Source of the DNA: Cycas panzhihuaensis
Lineage: Eukaryota; Cycadophyta
Reading direction: 5' to 3'
DNA length: 64,000 nucleotides
Assembly: GCA_023213395.1 (NCBI GenBank)
Contig: CM041465.1
Span: 135,911,741-135,975,740 of the forward strand
Made by a program: the position numbers and the translations under genes. Under the pieces are notes generated by a model. It did not search any database and was not told the DNA's origin. It saw only the letters and a list, made by a program, of their open reading frames with translations. Below, piece after piece: positions 48,301 through 59,548 of this stretch; the stretch's first letter is position 1, and every line of letters starts with the position of its first letter.

Positions 48301-49893
48301 CATCAACATAGTTGGCTTCAGAGGATGGTGTGCCAATTAGGCAAAAATATTTGCCATCAAGAATTTTAATCATAACCATAACATTTAAAGGAAGGTAAAT
48401 GAAATAGAGAGTTTGATTATTTATAGTTGCACTTAGATCAAACCCATGAGAGACAAAGGTGGACGGGGAGAGTAAGTTCTGCTTCAGAGTAGGAATATAT
48501 AAAACATAAATAAGGGTAAAATCTAGAAGGCCTAGGAGTTTTAGGCAAATAGTTCCAAGTCCTTCGATTGGCTCAAATGATTTGTTAGCAATATGTATAA
48601 CACCACAAACTTCAAAGTCAAAATCTTAAAAGAACTGGGGATGAAAAATCATATGTTGTGTTGCTCCAATATCCATGATCCAAGATGAAGTATTTGAGGT
48701 GGTACTATTTGTAATTCCAAGTGGTGAAGGCAAAAGTAAATAAGCATAACCACAATGAGTCTCAATATATTTAGTGGATTTGTCAACAACATTTGATGAA
48801 GTGATCCTAATTCTTTGAAGGTATATATAAGAAAATTATGTTCTACCAAAAGCATCTTCAAAAGAAGTATTATCAACATTATGTGTACCATGGCATTATT
48901 GATAGCTTGGTAGTTTATTAATGGTAGTTCTATAATTTTTAGTATAGTGTCCTTTTCTATGACACTTTTAACATATAATTATTTGATTTCCAGTCCCACA
49001 AGAAGTATTAGGCTAGCTAAATTATCTCTAATTATTGGATCTGGATCTAGGTTGATTATTTTGGCCTTAGCCTTGAGACTATTTTTCTTAGAGTTAAGGA
49101 ACCTATTGACCATGAGGATGTTGTCCTTGTTATCTGCATTTGCCTCTTCCATGGGAATTGCCACCTCTATAAGAGGATTGACCTTGATTTTTGGTATAAA
49201 AAAGATCTTCTTCCACTTCAAAAGTAGCATTAACTAGATCTGATGTAGTGACAAAGTTGGTATTAAAGGTCTTGTCAAATTCAATGAACTTATTAGCAAG
49301 AGTCTCAAAGTTTAGGGTCTTTAAGGTACCACTAGATTAAAGACTTCCCAATAGATTTTTGTAATATGGGATATGAAGACATGACTAAGTCAAGAGAGCC
49401 CATGTAATGCATTGAGTCTTGAAATCTTTATTAATGACTTGCTTGATTAGAGGAAGGAGATTGATTATCTTACTTATGTACCTTTTCTATATTTTTAATT
49501 CATTCATTATCAATACTAAGTGAACAAATTCTAAGTCTAATTTAGTGTCAAAGTTCTTCTTGAGAGCCTTAAAAACTGTTCATAGTGTATCATGTACGAC
49601 TTCATCAATGAGATTATGTAAGGAATAATCAGTGACAAGAAGCATCCCTACACAGACTTTATCATCATCAAGTACCCATTGACATTTTTCTACAACTCTA
49701 TTAGGAGCAGTTGGAGCAGTTCCTCCAGAAGTAGGTGTGGTAGCTATAGTAGTAACAATTAGTATAAATTATAAGTGATCTCTCTAAATACCTTCATACT
49801 TTATAGTATTTCTGACACTAGTGAACTATATATCCTAATTTTTCTTCCCTTTAAGAATATAGTTCATATTTTATTTAAACTGTAAAGACATGG
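48301..49893 (-). pseudogene. C2 gag and protease
   Basis: Gag opens at ATG 49893 and contains CQWVLDDDKVCVGMLLVTDY near 49690-49630, a typical copia gag core. Next come FETLANKFIEFDKTFNTNF near 49280, a basic region, and a zinc knuckle CXKCHRKGHYTKN near 48960. The protease active site near 48675 reads WIMDIGATQHM, where D-S-G-A is usual. The core LDGKYFCL near 48350 closes it. About ten stops interrupt it. Confidence 0.78.
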
Positions 49894-51914
49894 TATCTTT
49901 TAAGAAGAGAAGAAATGAATAAGAGACTATAAAAGTGATGGCAATAAATGACCAATCATTGTTTACAAATGGGAGATGTAATGAACCAATGTAATAGAAG
50001 GAAGAACAAGTGAGAATGGTTGCTCAAAGATGAAGGGAGTAACTTAGAGAAAAGTCACCAATACTTGTGACAAATATTAATGTGATATAATAGGAATATG
50101 AGAAGTACTATGATTAAAATTGACCACCAACACTTGTGGCAAATATTAACCTACCATGGGAGGAATATGAGACATACTATGATTATGATTATACTATAGA
50201 TTGCATTTTACAAATAAATAAGTGATCAATATACAAGATTAAAGGCTAATATGGAAGTTGAAATCATTGAGTGTACACAACTTAAAAATCAAATGTAGGA
50301 TGTGTAATCAACCTAATAACTTCTAACTTGTATCTAATATGTGGTTGAGGTTGTTGAAGGGATGCCTGGGCTTCTAGTAGAATTGGGTTGGCCTCCACCC
50401 ATGATACATATAATTATGCTTGTTAATAAAATCCAAGTCACAATGGAGTCTAGGTACTCCCAATCCTCAACTAGTTCACCAATAGGCAACTATATACATC
50501 CTTTAAAGAGTGGTATGTACATACCCATGGCTATGATAGATATTAGATAGGGTATATTTTAATCTTATATTAAAGTTTCAATTTTCTTAGTTAGTTGTCA
50601 AGATGATCCCTAATTGAGGCATGATGGTATGGCTAACTAAACATCATTAATATTCCAGTTCAGTCTAGTGTCAACTTGAAACCCATACCTCCTTTATGCA
50701 TGACATTCTGCCAACTAAGGCATCTCAACTTTGGTGAGTATGTGAATAGGTATAAGATGGAAAAAAATTATGTATGTGATGTGTTTCTTTTAGGAGACTG
50801 AAAAAATTATCAAATTTATATCAAACGTACATATAACTAAAAATAGAGTGCTTGCTTAGAGTGCTTTTGAAGTGCTTGCTTGGAGTGCCTTTGGAGTGCT
50901 TACTTGAAGTGATTTTCGAGTGATGAAATAAAATTTTAATAAGTGAGTGAGGATACCAGATATTTCTATGATCTAGTTATTCTTTTACTCACTTTAATAA
51001 TGGGCTTTTAAGCCTTATAAAAAAAGGAAGAAATTTTCTTTACTTTTTTTTTTTCCTTTATAAAACAGTAGTCTTCACTAAAATAGCAATAACTTTGTTC
51101 CACGTTAATGAAATTGAGTGCTATTTTTTATATTATAAACTAGACTATGAGTTGTATTTTTAAGAAATGGAATCAGGTCCAAATGAGTTCTGTAAAATTT
51201 TTGGCAATCCTGCAAAGTGGACAAAATATATATTTTTAAAATTCTTACTAAAAATAATTATTATTTACTAAAATAACAATAACTTTCTTATATGGCAACA
51301 AAATTCAGTACCAATTCTTGTGGTGGAAACTAGACTCAGAGCCTCATCTTTAGGAATTAGAATAAGGTCAATTGGAGATTTATAAAAATTTTTGCAAACC
51401 TATGAAATTTAACAAGCAAATTTTATTTCTGTAGAAATTTTAGCTTACAAATATATCATCAATACATGATACCATATGAAATTTCTATCATTTTTTTATC
51501 ATCAGGATCTTAATATACGCAAGGTAAGAGAATATAATAATGGATATTTCAAATGATTCCAAATTCTTTAAAAAAGTAGGTAGAATCTCCCCTTATAAAC
51601 ATTCTTTTAAATGCTAAAAAAATTTTGGTCGCATTTCCTCTTATTAAATAGATAAAAAGAGGGGAAAGAAAAGAAGAATGAGATAGCATAAATGGCTACC
51701 AAAGGATTGGAATCCTTGGGCCTTACAACTCCTTATATTATGCTTCCAAATGTATTAAAAAGAAAGAGAAACCAAATAATACTAAATATGTTATGATAAA
51801 AACTTAAAAATATTTCTAAATCCACTTTCATAATCTCCTTCACCACGTAGATTATGGGGGAGAAGGAAGTGATGGCTCCATTGGAAGTGCAAGTGAGAAA
51901 TATGAAGAAAGCAA
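49894..51914 (-). other. C2 5' leader, about 2 kb
   Basis: This long noncoding leader lies between the primer-binding site and gag. It contains a roughly 190-base imperfect tandem duplication (about 51065-51255 and 51258-51440, both with actaaaatagcaataac near one end) and short gagtgctt-type repeats at 50838-50925. The part from 50025 upward recurs in the chimeric units at 59549-61449 and from 63850. Frames at 50341-50550 and 51733-51927 are not conserved as coding. Confidence 0.7.
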
Positions 51915-51926
51915 GCTCTGATACCA
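51915..51926 (-). other. C2 primer-binding site (initiator Met type)
   Basis: On the minus strand TGGTATCAGAGC, two bases after the LTR, is the standard initiator-tRNA-Met primer site of plant copia elements. In the next LTR (61450) the corresponding site has decayed (tgatattatagc). Confidence 0.88.
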
Positions 51927-51928
51927 CA

Positions 51929-52226
51929 TGAAAGAAGTGGATCTATCCTTCATCTCCATGCACTAAATACAAAGGTAAATATGGAAGAAAAAGAGATTTG
52001 AGAGAAAAAGAGCAGCCCTCACAAAATGGGGAGGTAAGAATGAGCCTCCTCTATTAAGCTTTTACTTTTATAATGAGAGAGGAAACATTAGAGTTAGGTG
52101 AAATGAAATTACACATAATGCATATGAAAGTGCATTTCACTTAAGTGATCTAATTTAAAGTTTACTTAAGATTAATTTTAGGAATAATGAATTAATATAA
52201 TGACCTTGTGACATGAACCCATTTCA
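51929..52226 (-). repeat. Shared copia LTR between C2 and chimeric unit U2
   Basis: In plus coordinates it runs from tgaaagaagt to catttca. One side has the primer-binding site and leader of C2; the other has the polypurine tract (52227-52240) and 3' UTR of U2. It thus serves as 3' LTR of U2 and 5' LTR of C2, as expected for an array formed by LTR-LTR recombination. Confidence 0.88.
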
Positions 52227-52560
52227 ATCTCCCCTTTAATAGTAGAAGGTCATTTCATCCTATTTTATTTTATCCTGTGAGGTCTTCATTTGAGCCTCTT
52301 ATAAAGTAAACTATTATGACACTTTTGTGGGACACCCTTATAGGGAAAAAAACCCACAGGCTTTCTAATCTACTAACTTGACTCATGCGGCACTTTAAAT
52401 GAAGCTAAATAGCCAATCACTATAATGAATTTTGTAGCTAAAATCTTCTAAGTCTCTATATACCATTTGGTCATCCCCCATGCCTTTTTAAGTTTTTATA
52501 GGTTTTAATTTTCCAAAATAATATAACTCTTATCCTTCCGTGTCCATAAGGAGTTTTCAC
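52227..52560 (-). other. U2 polypurine tract and copia 3' untranslated region
   Basis: It matches 44912-45305 of C2, starting with ctcccctttaatag at the LTR and ending ggagttttcac at 52560. There the sequence changes abruptly to gypsy gag tail (gttacaacta). The same change occurs at 62085/62086. Confidence 0.8.
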
Positions 52561-53080
52561 GTTACAACTACTTATGTCTAGCTTGCAACTACCTATGCCT
52601 AAGTTGTAGCTTTTTACTTCTTCCAATCGTTGCTTCTCTATTATTGGATCTAGAAATTTATCTTGAATAAGAGGAGGTCCTATTGATTTACCACTCCCTG
52701 TTTGTAAATAATCTATCTTTTCTTGATCCAAAATTACGTCCACTAAATTGATGTTCTGTACTTTATTATTCTTTCGATGATTAGACCATTCATGATCTAT
52801 TAGCCTACATTCTTCATAAATATATTCTCCTCCTTTCTTTTCTAGTGGATACTATAATCTATAATATCCCCATCTTTAACATGAGAAATAATGAATTAGT
52901 CTCGTCTTACCCTTATATTGTCTTACAACTACGCATTCCATTTTTTGTGAATAGACATTATGTATTTCACCTTTATTATTCTTGTGTTTGAAATAACATT
53001 TCTATGTATTGTGATTAATTCCTTGGTAACTCTCATACTATTTCATCAATCCTCCATCCTCATTCTTTAAATACCCTTGT
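52561..53080 (-). pseudogene. Gypsy gag block of U2, 3' part (zinc-region and tail)
   Basis: The minus-strand frame at 52743-52471 contains DKFLDPIIEKQRLEEV, like the tail of G0 gag, and LGIGSCKLDISSCN from short repeats at the end. Upstream the cysteine-rich region (gaggagaatatatttatgaa and so on) lies near 52830. Its counterpart in G0 is at about 20600-21060. L1 inserted at 53080. The other part of the block is at 58255-59548. Confidence 0.7.
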
Positions 53081-53602
53081 TGTTAGAAATAATATTTGCA
53101 AGACTAGCTCTGATACCAAATGAAGGAAAATAATACTGTAGCCAACCTATGCTCTGATACCAAATAATGGAAAAAATATGGAGCCACAATGCTCTGATAC
53201 CATGTTAGAAATAATATTTGCAAGAAACAATAATAGCAAAACTATGCTCTATACCAGTATTGCATCAAATACATCAGTGTATCACCATTACAATAGCATA
53301 AACACATGAAAGCCTTGTTGTTCAATCCATTGTAGTAGAATGAGCATTACAAATCTTCCTCAAAAGTAGGTGGTGTCTAAAGACACCAGGGTTGTACACC
53401 CCTTAACATTTATAGTTTGGGGGAGGAGGGAAACTCCTCAACCCTTGAATTCAAATTAATAATAAAATAATACAACTTAACTCAAATGAAACTAACTCAA
53501 CTTACCTTAACTTACCTTGACATGTTGAGCATCACATGTCTAAATTGAGGTGCACAATCCTGGTAGGTAAGAGGGAGTTGAGTGATGAAATTATACCCAA
53601 CA
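53081..53602 (-). repeat. L1 3' LTR
   Basis: In plus coordinates it runs tgttagaaat ... acccaaca. Within its first 145 bases gctctgatacca (complement of a Met primer-binding site) appears at 53107-53118, 53151-53162 and 53191-53202. The last is followed by a second copy of the LTR terminus tgttagaaataatatttgca at 53203. Confidence 0.9.
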
Positions 53603-53616
53603 TTCTCCCCCTTAAT
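53603..53616 (-). other. L1 polypurine tract
   Basis: The minus strand reads cattaagggggagaa next to the 3' LTR. It is conserved in form with the tracts of C1 and C2. Confidence 0.75.
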
Positions 53617-53846
53617 GTCAGCACGAACACTTGTATCTTTTCCTTGAACTTGTGGAATTGGTACTTGAAAAAAACTTTGAAATGCTGATCTTGATCTTTA
53701 TCAACTCTTCTCAACCTTATAGTCACATATATCTCTTTATCATATAATGATGTAGGAAGACTATAGGTAGATGAAACTTGATGCAAATGTAGATGAGTAG
53801 CTGTAATTTGGACTTTGTCAACTGGAATATTAGGAAGGCTTTGAAC

Positions 53847-54338
53847 TTAAACTTTTGTAATATTTATACTTTGAGCTGTTGTCATATCATCAAGTTCATT
53901 CTTCATTATGTCATAAGATTCGTCTTCATGCTGCTCCCTCTCAAATGGAGGATCAAATCCTTGTGCAACAAGGTGGTCCTGCATTTGATCTGAATCCTCA
54001 TGGTTGTTGTCGTCATGATCTATCTGTTCTGTTACCTGTCTCACATGCTCATCAAAAGTTTCATCAAATACAGTGGGGATATCTCCCCCATAAATGGAAA
54101 TCAATAAATCCCAAACAGACTTAGATGTTGTTAATTCAGAAACCAATGAAAAAACATCATCAGTCATAGTGCAAAATAATAAACCTAAAACTTCATTATC
54201 TTTTCTAAAATTTTCTTTAATGCTAAGGTCACATTCATGTTATAAATACTTTAAAAGGTCATGTTCAATAAAGTAAGTTTGCATGGTGTCATACCATAGT
54301 GAAAAGTTATGACCATCGAAAATGGGAAATTGTGCCAT
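53847..54338 (-). pseudogene. L1 gag remnant fused to acidic linker
   Basis: The start ATG at 54338 opens MAQFPIFDGHNFSLWYDTMQ, a standard copia gag N-terminus (DUF4219/UBN2-like, from family knowledge). An in-frame TAA at codon 33 is followed by SELTTSKSVWDLLISIYGG. After about 75 residues of gag the protein turns acidic (HDDNNHEDSDQMQDH and so on) and ends at 53847. The acidic part resembles the integrase-RT linker of copia elements, which would mean an internal deletion joined gag to the linker and removed all enzymes. That second identification is inference. Confidence 0.72.
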
Positions 54339-55649
54339 TTTGAAAGCAATGTGATCAATAAGAAAATAATGATGCGTTTGAAAGCAAACTTAAAAAAATC
54401 TTTTCACTTATGCAAAATTGAAATAAACTTTTGAGAATGAAATATAAAGAGTTTTCAAACAATTTCTCAAATGAATAAATGTAAATCTTCAATAAAAAAA
54501 ATCCTTTTTATATAAGAACAACTTTTCTTTGAGAAAAAATATATATTGCCTTATAAACAAATGCTAGTTCAAAAGAATGTAAAATGCTTGTAGAAAGATC
54601 AAGCAAAAACCTTGAGTAAACAATGAAATATGAACTAGAATTTTCTTTTTTAAAAATTTTGAAAGAAGGCACGCTTATTAGGATGTATGTATATGCTCAA
54701 CTTTAACAGCTTGAAAACTATATTGAATAATGTCAGAGTAGCTTAAAATTTTACCAATATGTAGATTGATGAGATGTGAATCCAATGAAACAAACGGTTT
54801 TGAAAATGGGTACCAATAAATCACAATTTAAATAATGCAAAGATATGGACCTCCTTATGGAGCCTAACAAGAGCAGGATAGGCAAAAATTGCATAAAAAT
54901 ACTAATTAACTTCTAGAAAAAGTTGAACAAAGGATCAAATATTATTTATAAAGTAATCAAAATTCTTTTAATTGAAATTTTTGAAAAATATATTAAAAAG
55001 GTGTAACAAAATAGCAGATTTAGGGCAATAAGATACCTCAACTTTGACTGATTTGAAATATAAGAGAAATGTGTCAAAATATATAGAAAAATATGTCAAA
55101 ATTAAGAGAAATGAGTCAGCTTCCTAACGGTTTAAATTGAAATCGATAAAAAATGCAAAAGTTATAGTAAAAAATGTAACAAGTGTCTTTATGAGAATGT
55201 TAAAAAACAGGCTAAAACCAACTAAATCCCTTATTTCAGCGATTAAAATATTAGTGAAGATGAACTCAAAAAATTGAAGTGAAAAGTGAGTATTAAAGTT
55301 TATACAACGTAGATCACTATAGAGGAAATTTGGGTAAAAACCAGTTTACCAGAAATAAATGACAGCCAGTTCTAAAAATGATTTTGTTAAAAATGTAAAA
55401 ATTGCTGAAATTTTAAAAGTCTAATGTTAAAATGATCGAAACAGGGTCAAATTGGCACCAAATTAGTCATATGACTAGTCAAAATCGGTGTACGAAAAAT
55501 TTCTGATCTATTGGCATAGGTTTTGTCTAAAACCGATAAGCCAGAGAGAAGTTATGGCTACAAAAGTGCTAATAACCCTATGAAAAATAAAATTTTAAAA
55601 GAAAATAAAGTTTAAAATTTAAAAAACTTCTTAAAAAACAGGCCTGAAG

Positions 55650-55733
55650 AGGAACTAAGCTGGGATTGAACCCAAGACCAGTCAGAAACTAAAGACCTCC
55701 GATGCTAGGAGGGTGAACTCACTTGTCGAGTTA
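55650..55733 (-). other. tRNA-like pseudo-gene segment in the L1 leader
   Basis: On the minus strand: an A-box-like ctcgacaagtgagtt, then a 5-base stem cctcc/ggagg closing a 7-base loop tagcatc (central GCA), then a T-arm-like gggttcaatccc (B-box-like, one base short). A 20-base stretch separates the last two. No acceptor stem with CCA is evident. It could be a degenerate tRNA-derived segment, as in SINEs, or chance. Confidence 0.3.
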
Positions 55734-55869
55734 AAACACAGAAAGTTTAAAAGAGCTATTAATAAACTTCAATTAAATTCTTGTATAAACTGTGTACAAT
55801 AAATGTATATAAAACGCAATGCAAACACCGAATATTGATAAATCGACAAACGCACGAATATATACATAA

Positions 55870-56620
55870 CCACAATAATGACGGGCAAAGCCGTAATAAT
55901 GATCAATATATACACAACCGCAATAATGACGAGCAAAGTTGTAATAACGATCAAATAACCGCACCAGCCGCAATAATGACGGGCAAAGCTGTAATAAGGA
56001 TCAAATAGCGCAAAGCGCACTCAAATGCAAAAATATTCAAACATAGGCGTATTCAAATACATGGATCGTTCAAACATAGGTGTATTCAAATACACGGAGA
56101 ATAATAATGAGATGAAAGCCGAAACATAGGAATATAATAATCAATGCTAAATGCACATAATCAATATCACGGACTACGTATTAAAAGGCAAGGTGATTTA
56201 TAATGTTAAACGCACAACGCAATGCAAGGTGATTTACATCAACGCAATGGAATAATGAAAGGCGATTTACATTAACGCAATGAAGCTTATCACAATAATG
56301 AATATACGGAAGTGAACCACGGAGTGAACGGAATATCATGGATCATGGACCATGGACTGTGTATTAAAGTGAACAGACTATGTACAGGATCTGGGCCTAG
56401 CTGCGCTGACACGAGATGAACAGAGATATAACGCAAGGCTGAAGGTAGACAGAGACGGCTAAGTCGAAGGGAGATAAAAGAACAGAGATATACAGAGAGA
56501 ACAGAGATGGCTAAGCCGAAGGGAGACAAAAAGGCTACGCGTTAGAGCGCACAGAGATATAAAAACGCAAAGACAGAGCGGGCTAAGACGGGGCGTTGGA
56601 GGCACACAATAATGAAGCTA
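55870..56620. repeat. Direct-repeat cluster in the L1 leader
   Basis: There are three sets. (a) caataatgacgggcaaagcc-type units of about 50 bases at 55872, 55921 and 55972. (b) A 33-base pair starting ttcaaacataggcgtattca at about 56037 and 56070. (c) Units around ggctaagccgaagggagaca near 56457 and 56510. A further pair, ggtgatttaca...acgcaatg, lies at about 56190-56280. Confidence 0.65.
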
Positions 56621-57716
56621 GAGATAGGCTGGCTGAAGGTAGGCAGAGAGAACAGAGAGGCTAACACGCAAGTAGCAAGTAGCAAGCAAACTATATATAT
56701 ATACTGAGAGTTGTTCAGTACAAATGTAGAGAATGCACATAACAGAAGAAAAAGGCTATATGTATGGTTAGATTAAGCTAGTATAGAGGATCACACAAGA
56801 TCTATCGAGCGCAAGACAGTAAAGCATATATTGAAGATCAAAAGGAACAAGGCAAAAAAGCATATATCAAAAAATTATTTATTTATATGTTGAAAATAAA
56901 AGGGAACGAAGAACCTGGTTTCCGTATGGAGTACAAACTTCTGAGCGGGAGAACTTCCTTCACGGTGAATGAAATTCTGATCCGTCTTCTTCAGTGGATA
57001 GATGAGCTTGCCAGAATCTCAACGAGCAGTCATATAGATACGTTTCACCAGATGTTTGAGCAACTAAAACGTATTTGTAGTAGGCTTCTTCAAATTTCTA
57101 AGTGCATTCTCCAGTACTTCTTTGGACGGCTGAATATGCCTAAAAAAATTGTAGATCTGTAACAATCTTGAAAATATAGTCAGAAAATATGATGAAAAAA
57201 TGTAGATCTGAGCTGAATGTTGCATAAAATGCTGAAAAAAACTTAATACAATAAGCAGATTTATAATAAAATAGCAGATCTGAAATAATAAGTTGTAGAT
57301 CTTTGAAGAAAACTTGATAACGTTTGTATGTATCTGATGCTCTTTTGCAAATCTGCGAAAAATATCAAATAAGTAGATAAAAAACTTACAAACTGTCAAA
57401 AAATATGATAAATCTATAAATCTAAAGAGAAAATAACTTGAATATGAGAATAAAACTTGAATGTATATAACTTGCTGCTGAAAATCCTTTGTAGATCTGC
57501 ACAAATCTGAAAATAGATCTCAGTAATATTTGTTGAACCAGAAATATATAGCTCAATAATAGTCAAAATCTGCTGAAAATAATATATAGAACTTGTTAAA
57601 ATTTTTCAGAAAATAAATCTAGTTAATATATATTGCTTGTAAAAAAAAATCTGTTGTAGAGTGCTAGTAGATCTTGGTGCTCTTCTTCAAAGCTTCAGCA
57701 GGTTAGCAATCGCCTA

Positions 57717-57727
57717 CTCTGATACCA
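57717..57727 (-). other. L1 primer-binding site
   Basis: On the minus strand TGGTATCAGAG begins directly after the last base of the 5' LTR with no spacer. It is the initiator-Met type. Confidence 0.88.
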
Positions 57728-58249
57728 TGTTAGAAATAATATTTGCAAGTCTAGCTCTAATACCAAATGAAGGAAAATAATACTATAGCCAACCTATGCT
57801 TTGAAACCAAATGATGGAAAAAATATGGAGCCACAATACTCTGATACCATGTTAGAAATAATATTTGCAAGAAACAATAATAGAAAAACTATGCTCTATA
57901 CCAGTATTGCATCAAATACATCAGTGTATCACCATTACAATAGCATAAACACATGAAAGCCTTATTGTTCAATCCATTGTAGTAGAATGAGCATTGTAAA
58001 TCTTCCTCAAAAGTAAGTGGTGTCTAAAGACACCAGGGTTGTACACCCCTTAACATTTATAGTTTGGGGGAGGAGGGAAACTCCTTAACCCCTGAATTTA
58101 AATTAATAATAAAATAATACAACTTAACTCAAATAAAACTAACTCAACTTACCTTAACTTACCTTGACATGTTGAGCATCACATGTCTAAATTGAGGTGC
58201 ACAATCCTAGTAGGTAAGAGGGAGTTGAATGATGACATTACACCCAACA
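57728..58249 (-). repeat. L1 5' LTR
   Basis: It is 522 bases, the same length as the left LTR, with only scattered differences. The three internal primer-site-like motifs are at 57754-57765, 57798-57809 and 57838-57849, each with one or a few changes. The terminus copy is at 57850. Confidence 0.9.
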
Positions 58250-58254
58250 CTTGT

Positions 58255-59548
58255 TGATTACAAGGTCAGGGACACTAGATGTTTTCTCTTAATTTTTTAA
58301 GTCATAATCACAATAATTTTGTGTGAAGCTTTTCCAGGTGTTGATTATGTTATATATTGTTAGGAATAGAAACTACAAGTTGTTGCTTTAATGCTTTTAT
58401 TATATTTTCCAAGGCTTCAATTTCTAGATTAGTGCCTATCTGTGGTATTTATATGGACTATATTGATATGCTCATTATTAGACAATATGTTGATGGTTGT
58501 ATCACTATTTAGGAATAGGTTGATTTCATTTGATTTTTAAATTTTAGTGCTAATTCCCTTATTTGCTCATAATTATTCATTAGATGTAGTATTACTTTAT
58601 CTCTAAGTTAGAGTATCAATCCTTGTACAAAATATTTCATTGCCAACATTGGATTGATTGTTGTTTCCAATTGTATTTTATTCATTATGACTCATATTCT
58701 TCCATCAAAATTATTGATAGACTCCACAGGATACTATCAAATTTCTTTTAAAGCATGTGAGACAGCTATCAGATCCCTTAATTTTTGAAACTGATTAAAA
58801 AATTATTCCTGTAATTGATGTTAGTTTAATTATTGTGCTACTACATATTAAAACCATGTTACTATAGGTCCCCTCAATGTTGAAAAAAATAAACTTTGAT
58901 TTGTCCCTAATCCACAATCCTTTTAATTTGGATTATGTTTTTAAATAATGTTAGATGGTCACCTAGATCTTTGCTTCTATCAAATTAGACGCTTGAGAAT
59001 ATTGAATCACTTTACACAATAATATATGGTGTTGTATTTACATGATTTCCTCCATCCACTATCCCATTTGGCCTCTTACAGTTTGTGCATTACCGCCCAT
59101 TACACCTCCTACACTATTACTTGGAGTCACCATTGGTAGTTTAAATAAGGGATTTATTATATGGCTTGGAATTTAAATTTCTAATAGATGAGGATTCTAA
59201 GCTAGTTATGTTATACTATATATCCCCAACTTGATGGAATTTTCTTCTTGTGTTGATACTTCTTCTTTTTTTAAGTTTTCTTCTTCAACAAAATCTTATT
59301 GACTATTTTTGTTAGTACTCACTAATTGTACTTCTTTTACCAAATCCTCTTCTTTTGCACATCTTTTATTACTACCTTCATTTACCTATATTTTGGTTAT
59401 GTCCAAATCTTTATCTTTTATATCATCTTTATTTTTTGACTTTCCCCTTTCTATCAGATGTGCATATAGTCACCTCTTCACCTACTTTCTTGGTCTGATT
59501 ATAAATTTGGGTTTATATATTCTGCCTTAAAGTCCTTCCCTCTCCTAA
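58255..59548 (-). pseudogene. Gypsy gag block of U2, 5' part (capsid)
   Basis: The minus-strand translation follows the G0 capsid (a YFVQGLILQL-type segment near 58620, NSRIKFKNQM-like near 58540), with many stops. It continues at 53080 beyond L1. At 59548 it joins copia leader (aaagatgaaggaag). It matches 62600-63849 almost throughout. Confidence 0.7.

Larger units (their letters stand above)
44614..52226 (-). mobile_element. Copia element C2, gag-pol-bearing unit of the array
   Basis: Reading the minus strand: LTR (52226-51929), primer-binding site, a 2 kb leader, gag, protease, integrase, RT, RNase H, 3' UTR, polypurine tract and LTR (44911-44614). Both LTRs are 298 bases, and the total is 7.6 kb. 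Its 5' LTR is not flanked by host DNA but by the polypurine tract and 3' UTR of another unit, so the LTR is shared. All proteins are decayed. It is the same family as C1. Confidence 0.85.
54339..57716 (-). other. L1 long 5' leader with repeats
   Basis: This is 3.4 kb between primer-binding site and gag. There is no conserved coding; the 55769-56020 and 57064-57504 frames result from repeats or AT-rich sequence. It has direct repeats at 55870-56100, 56170-56280 and 56400-56620, a tRNA-like fold at 55650-55733, and a TA run at 56693-56702. The middle (55640-56700) has a less AT-rich composition than the flanks. Confidence 0.6.
53081..58249 (-). mobile_element. L1: gag-only, LARD-like copia LTR retrotransposon
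   Basis: It has two 522-base LTRs (53081-53602 and 57728-58249), target-site duplication CTTGT (53076-53080 and 58250-58254), primer-binding site TGGTATCAGAG directly at the right LTR, and polypurine tract at the left LTR, so it is read leftward. Inside there is one short gag frame (54338-53847) and a 3.4 kb leader. No protease, integrase, RT or RNase H is visible. It must have used the enzymes of another copia element. The paralogous site in U3 near 62600 is empty, which confirms the borders. Confidence 0.88.

Noticed and set aside
48947-49237. Plus-strand hydrophobic frame of 96 codons
   Set aside because: It overlaps the minus-strand copia gag/zinc-knuckle region, which has clear motifs.
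49981-52560. A solo LTR with flanking unique DNA at 51929
   Set aside because: The flanks are copia leader with primer site on one side and copia 3' UTR with polypurine tract on the other, so it is a shared LTR within an array.
55769-56020. Hydrophobic 83-residue frame resembling a membrane protein
   Set aside because: It is the translation of the tandem repeat in the L1 leader; the repeated residues follow the DNA period.
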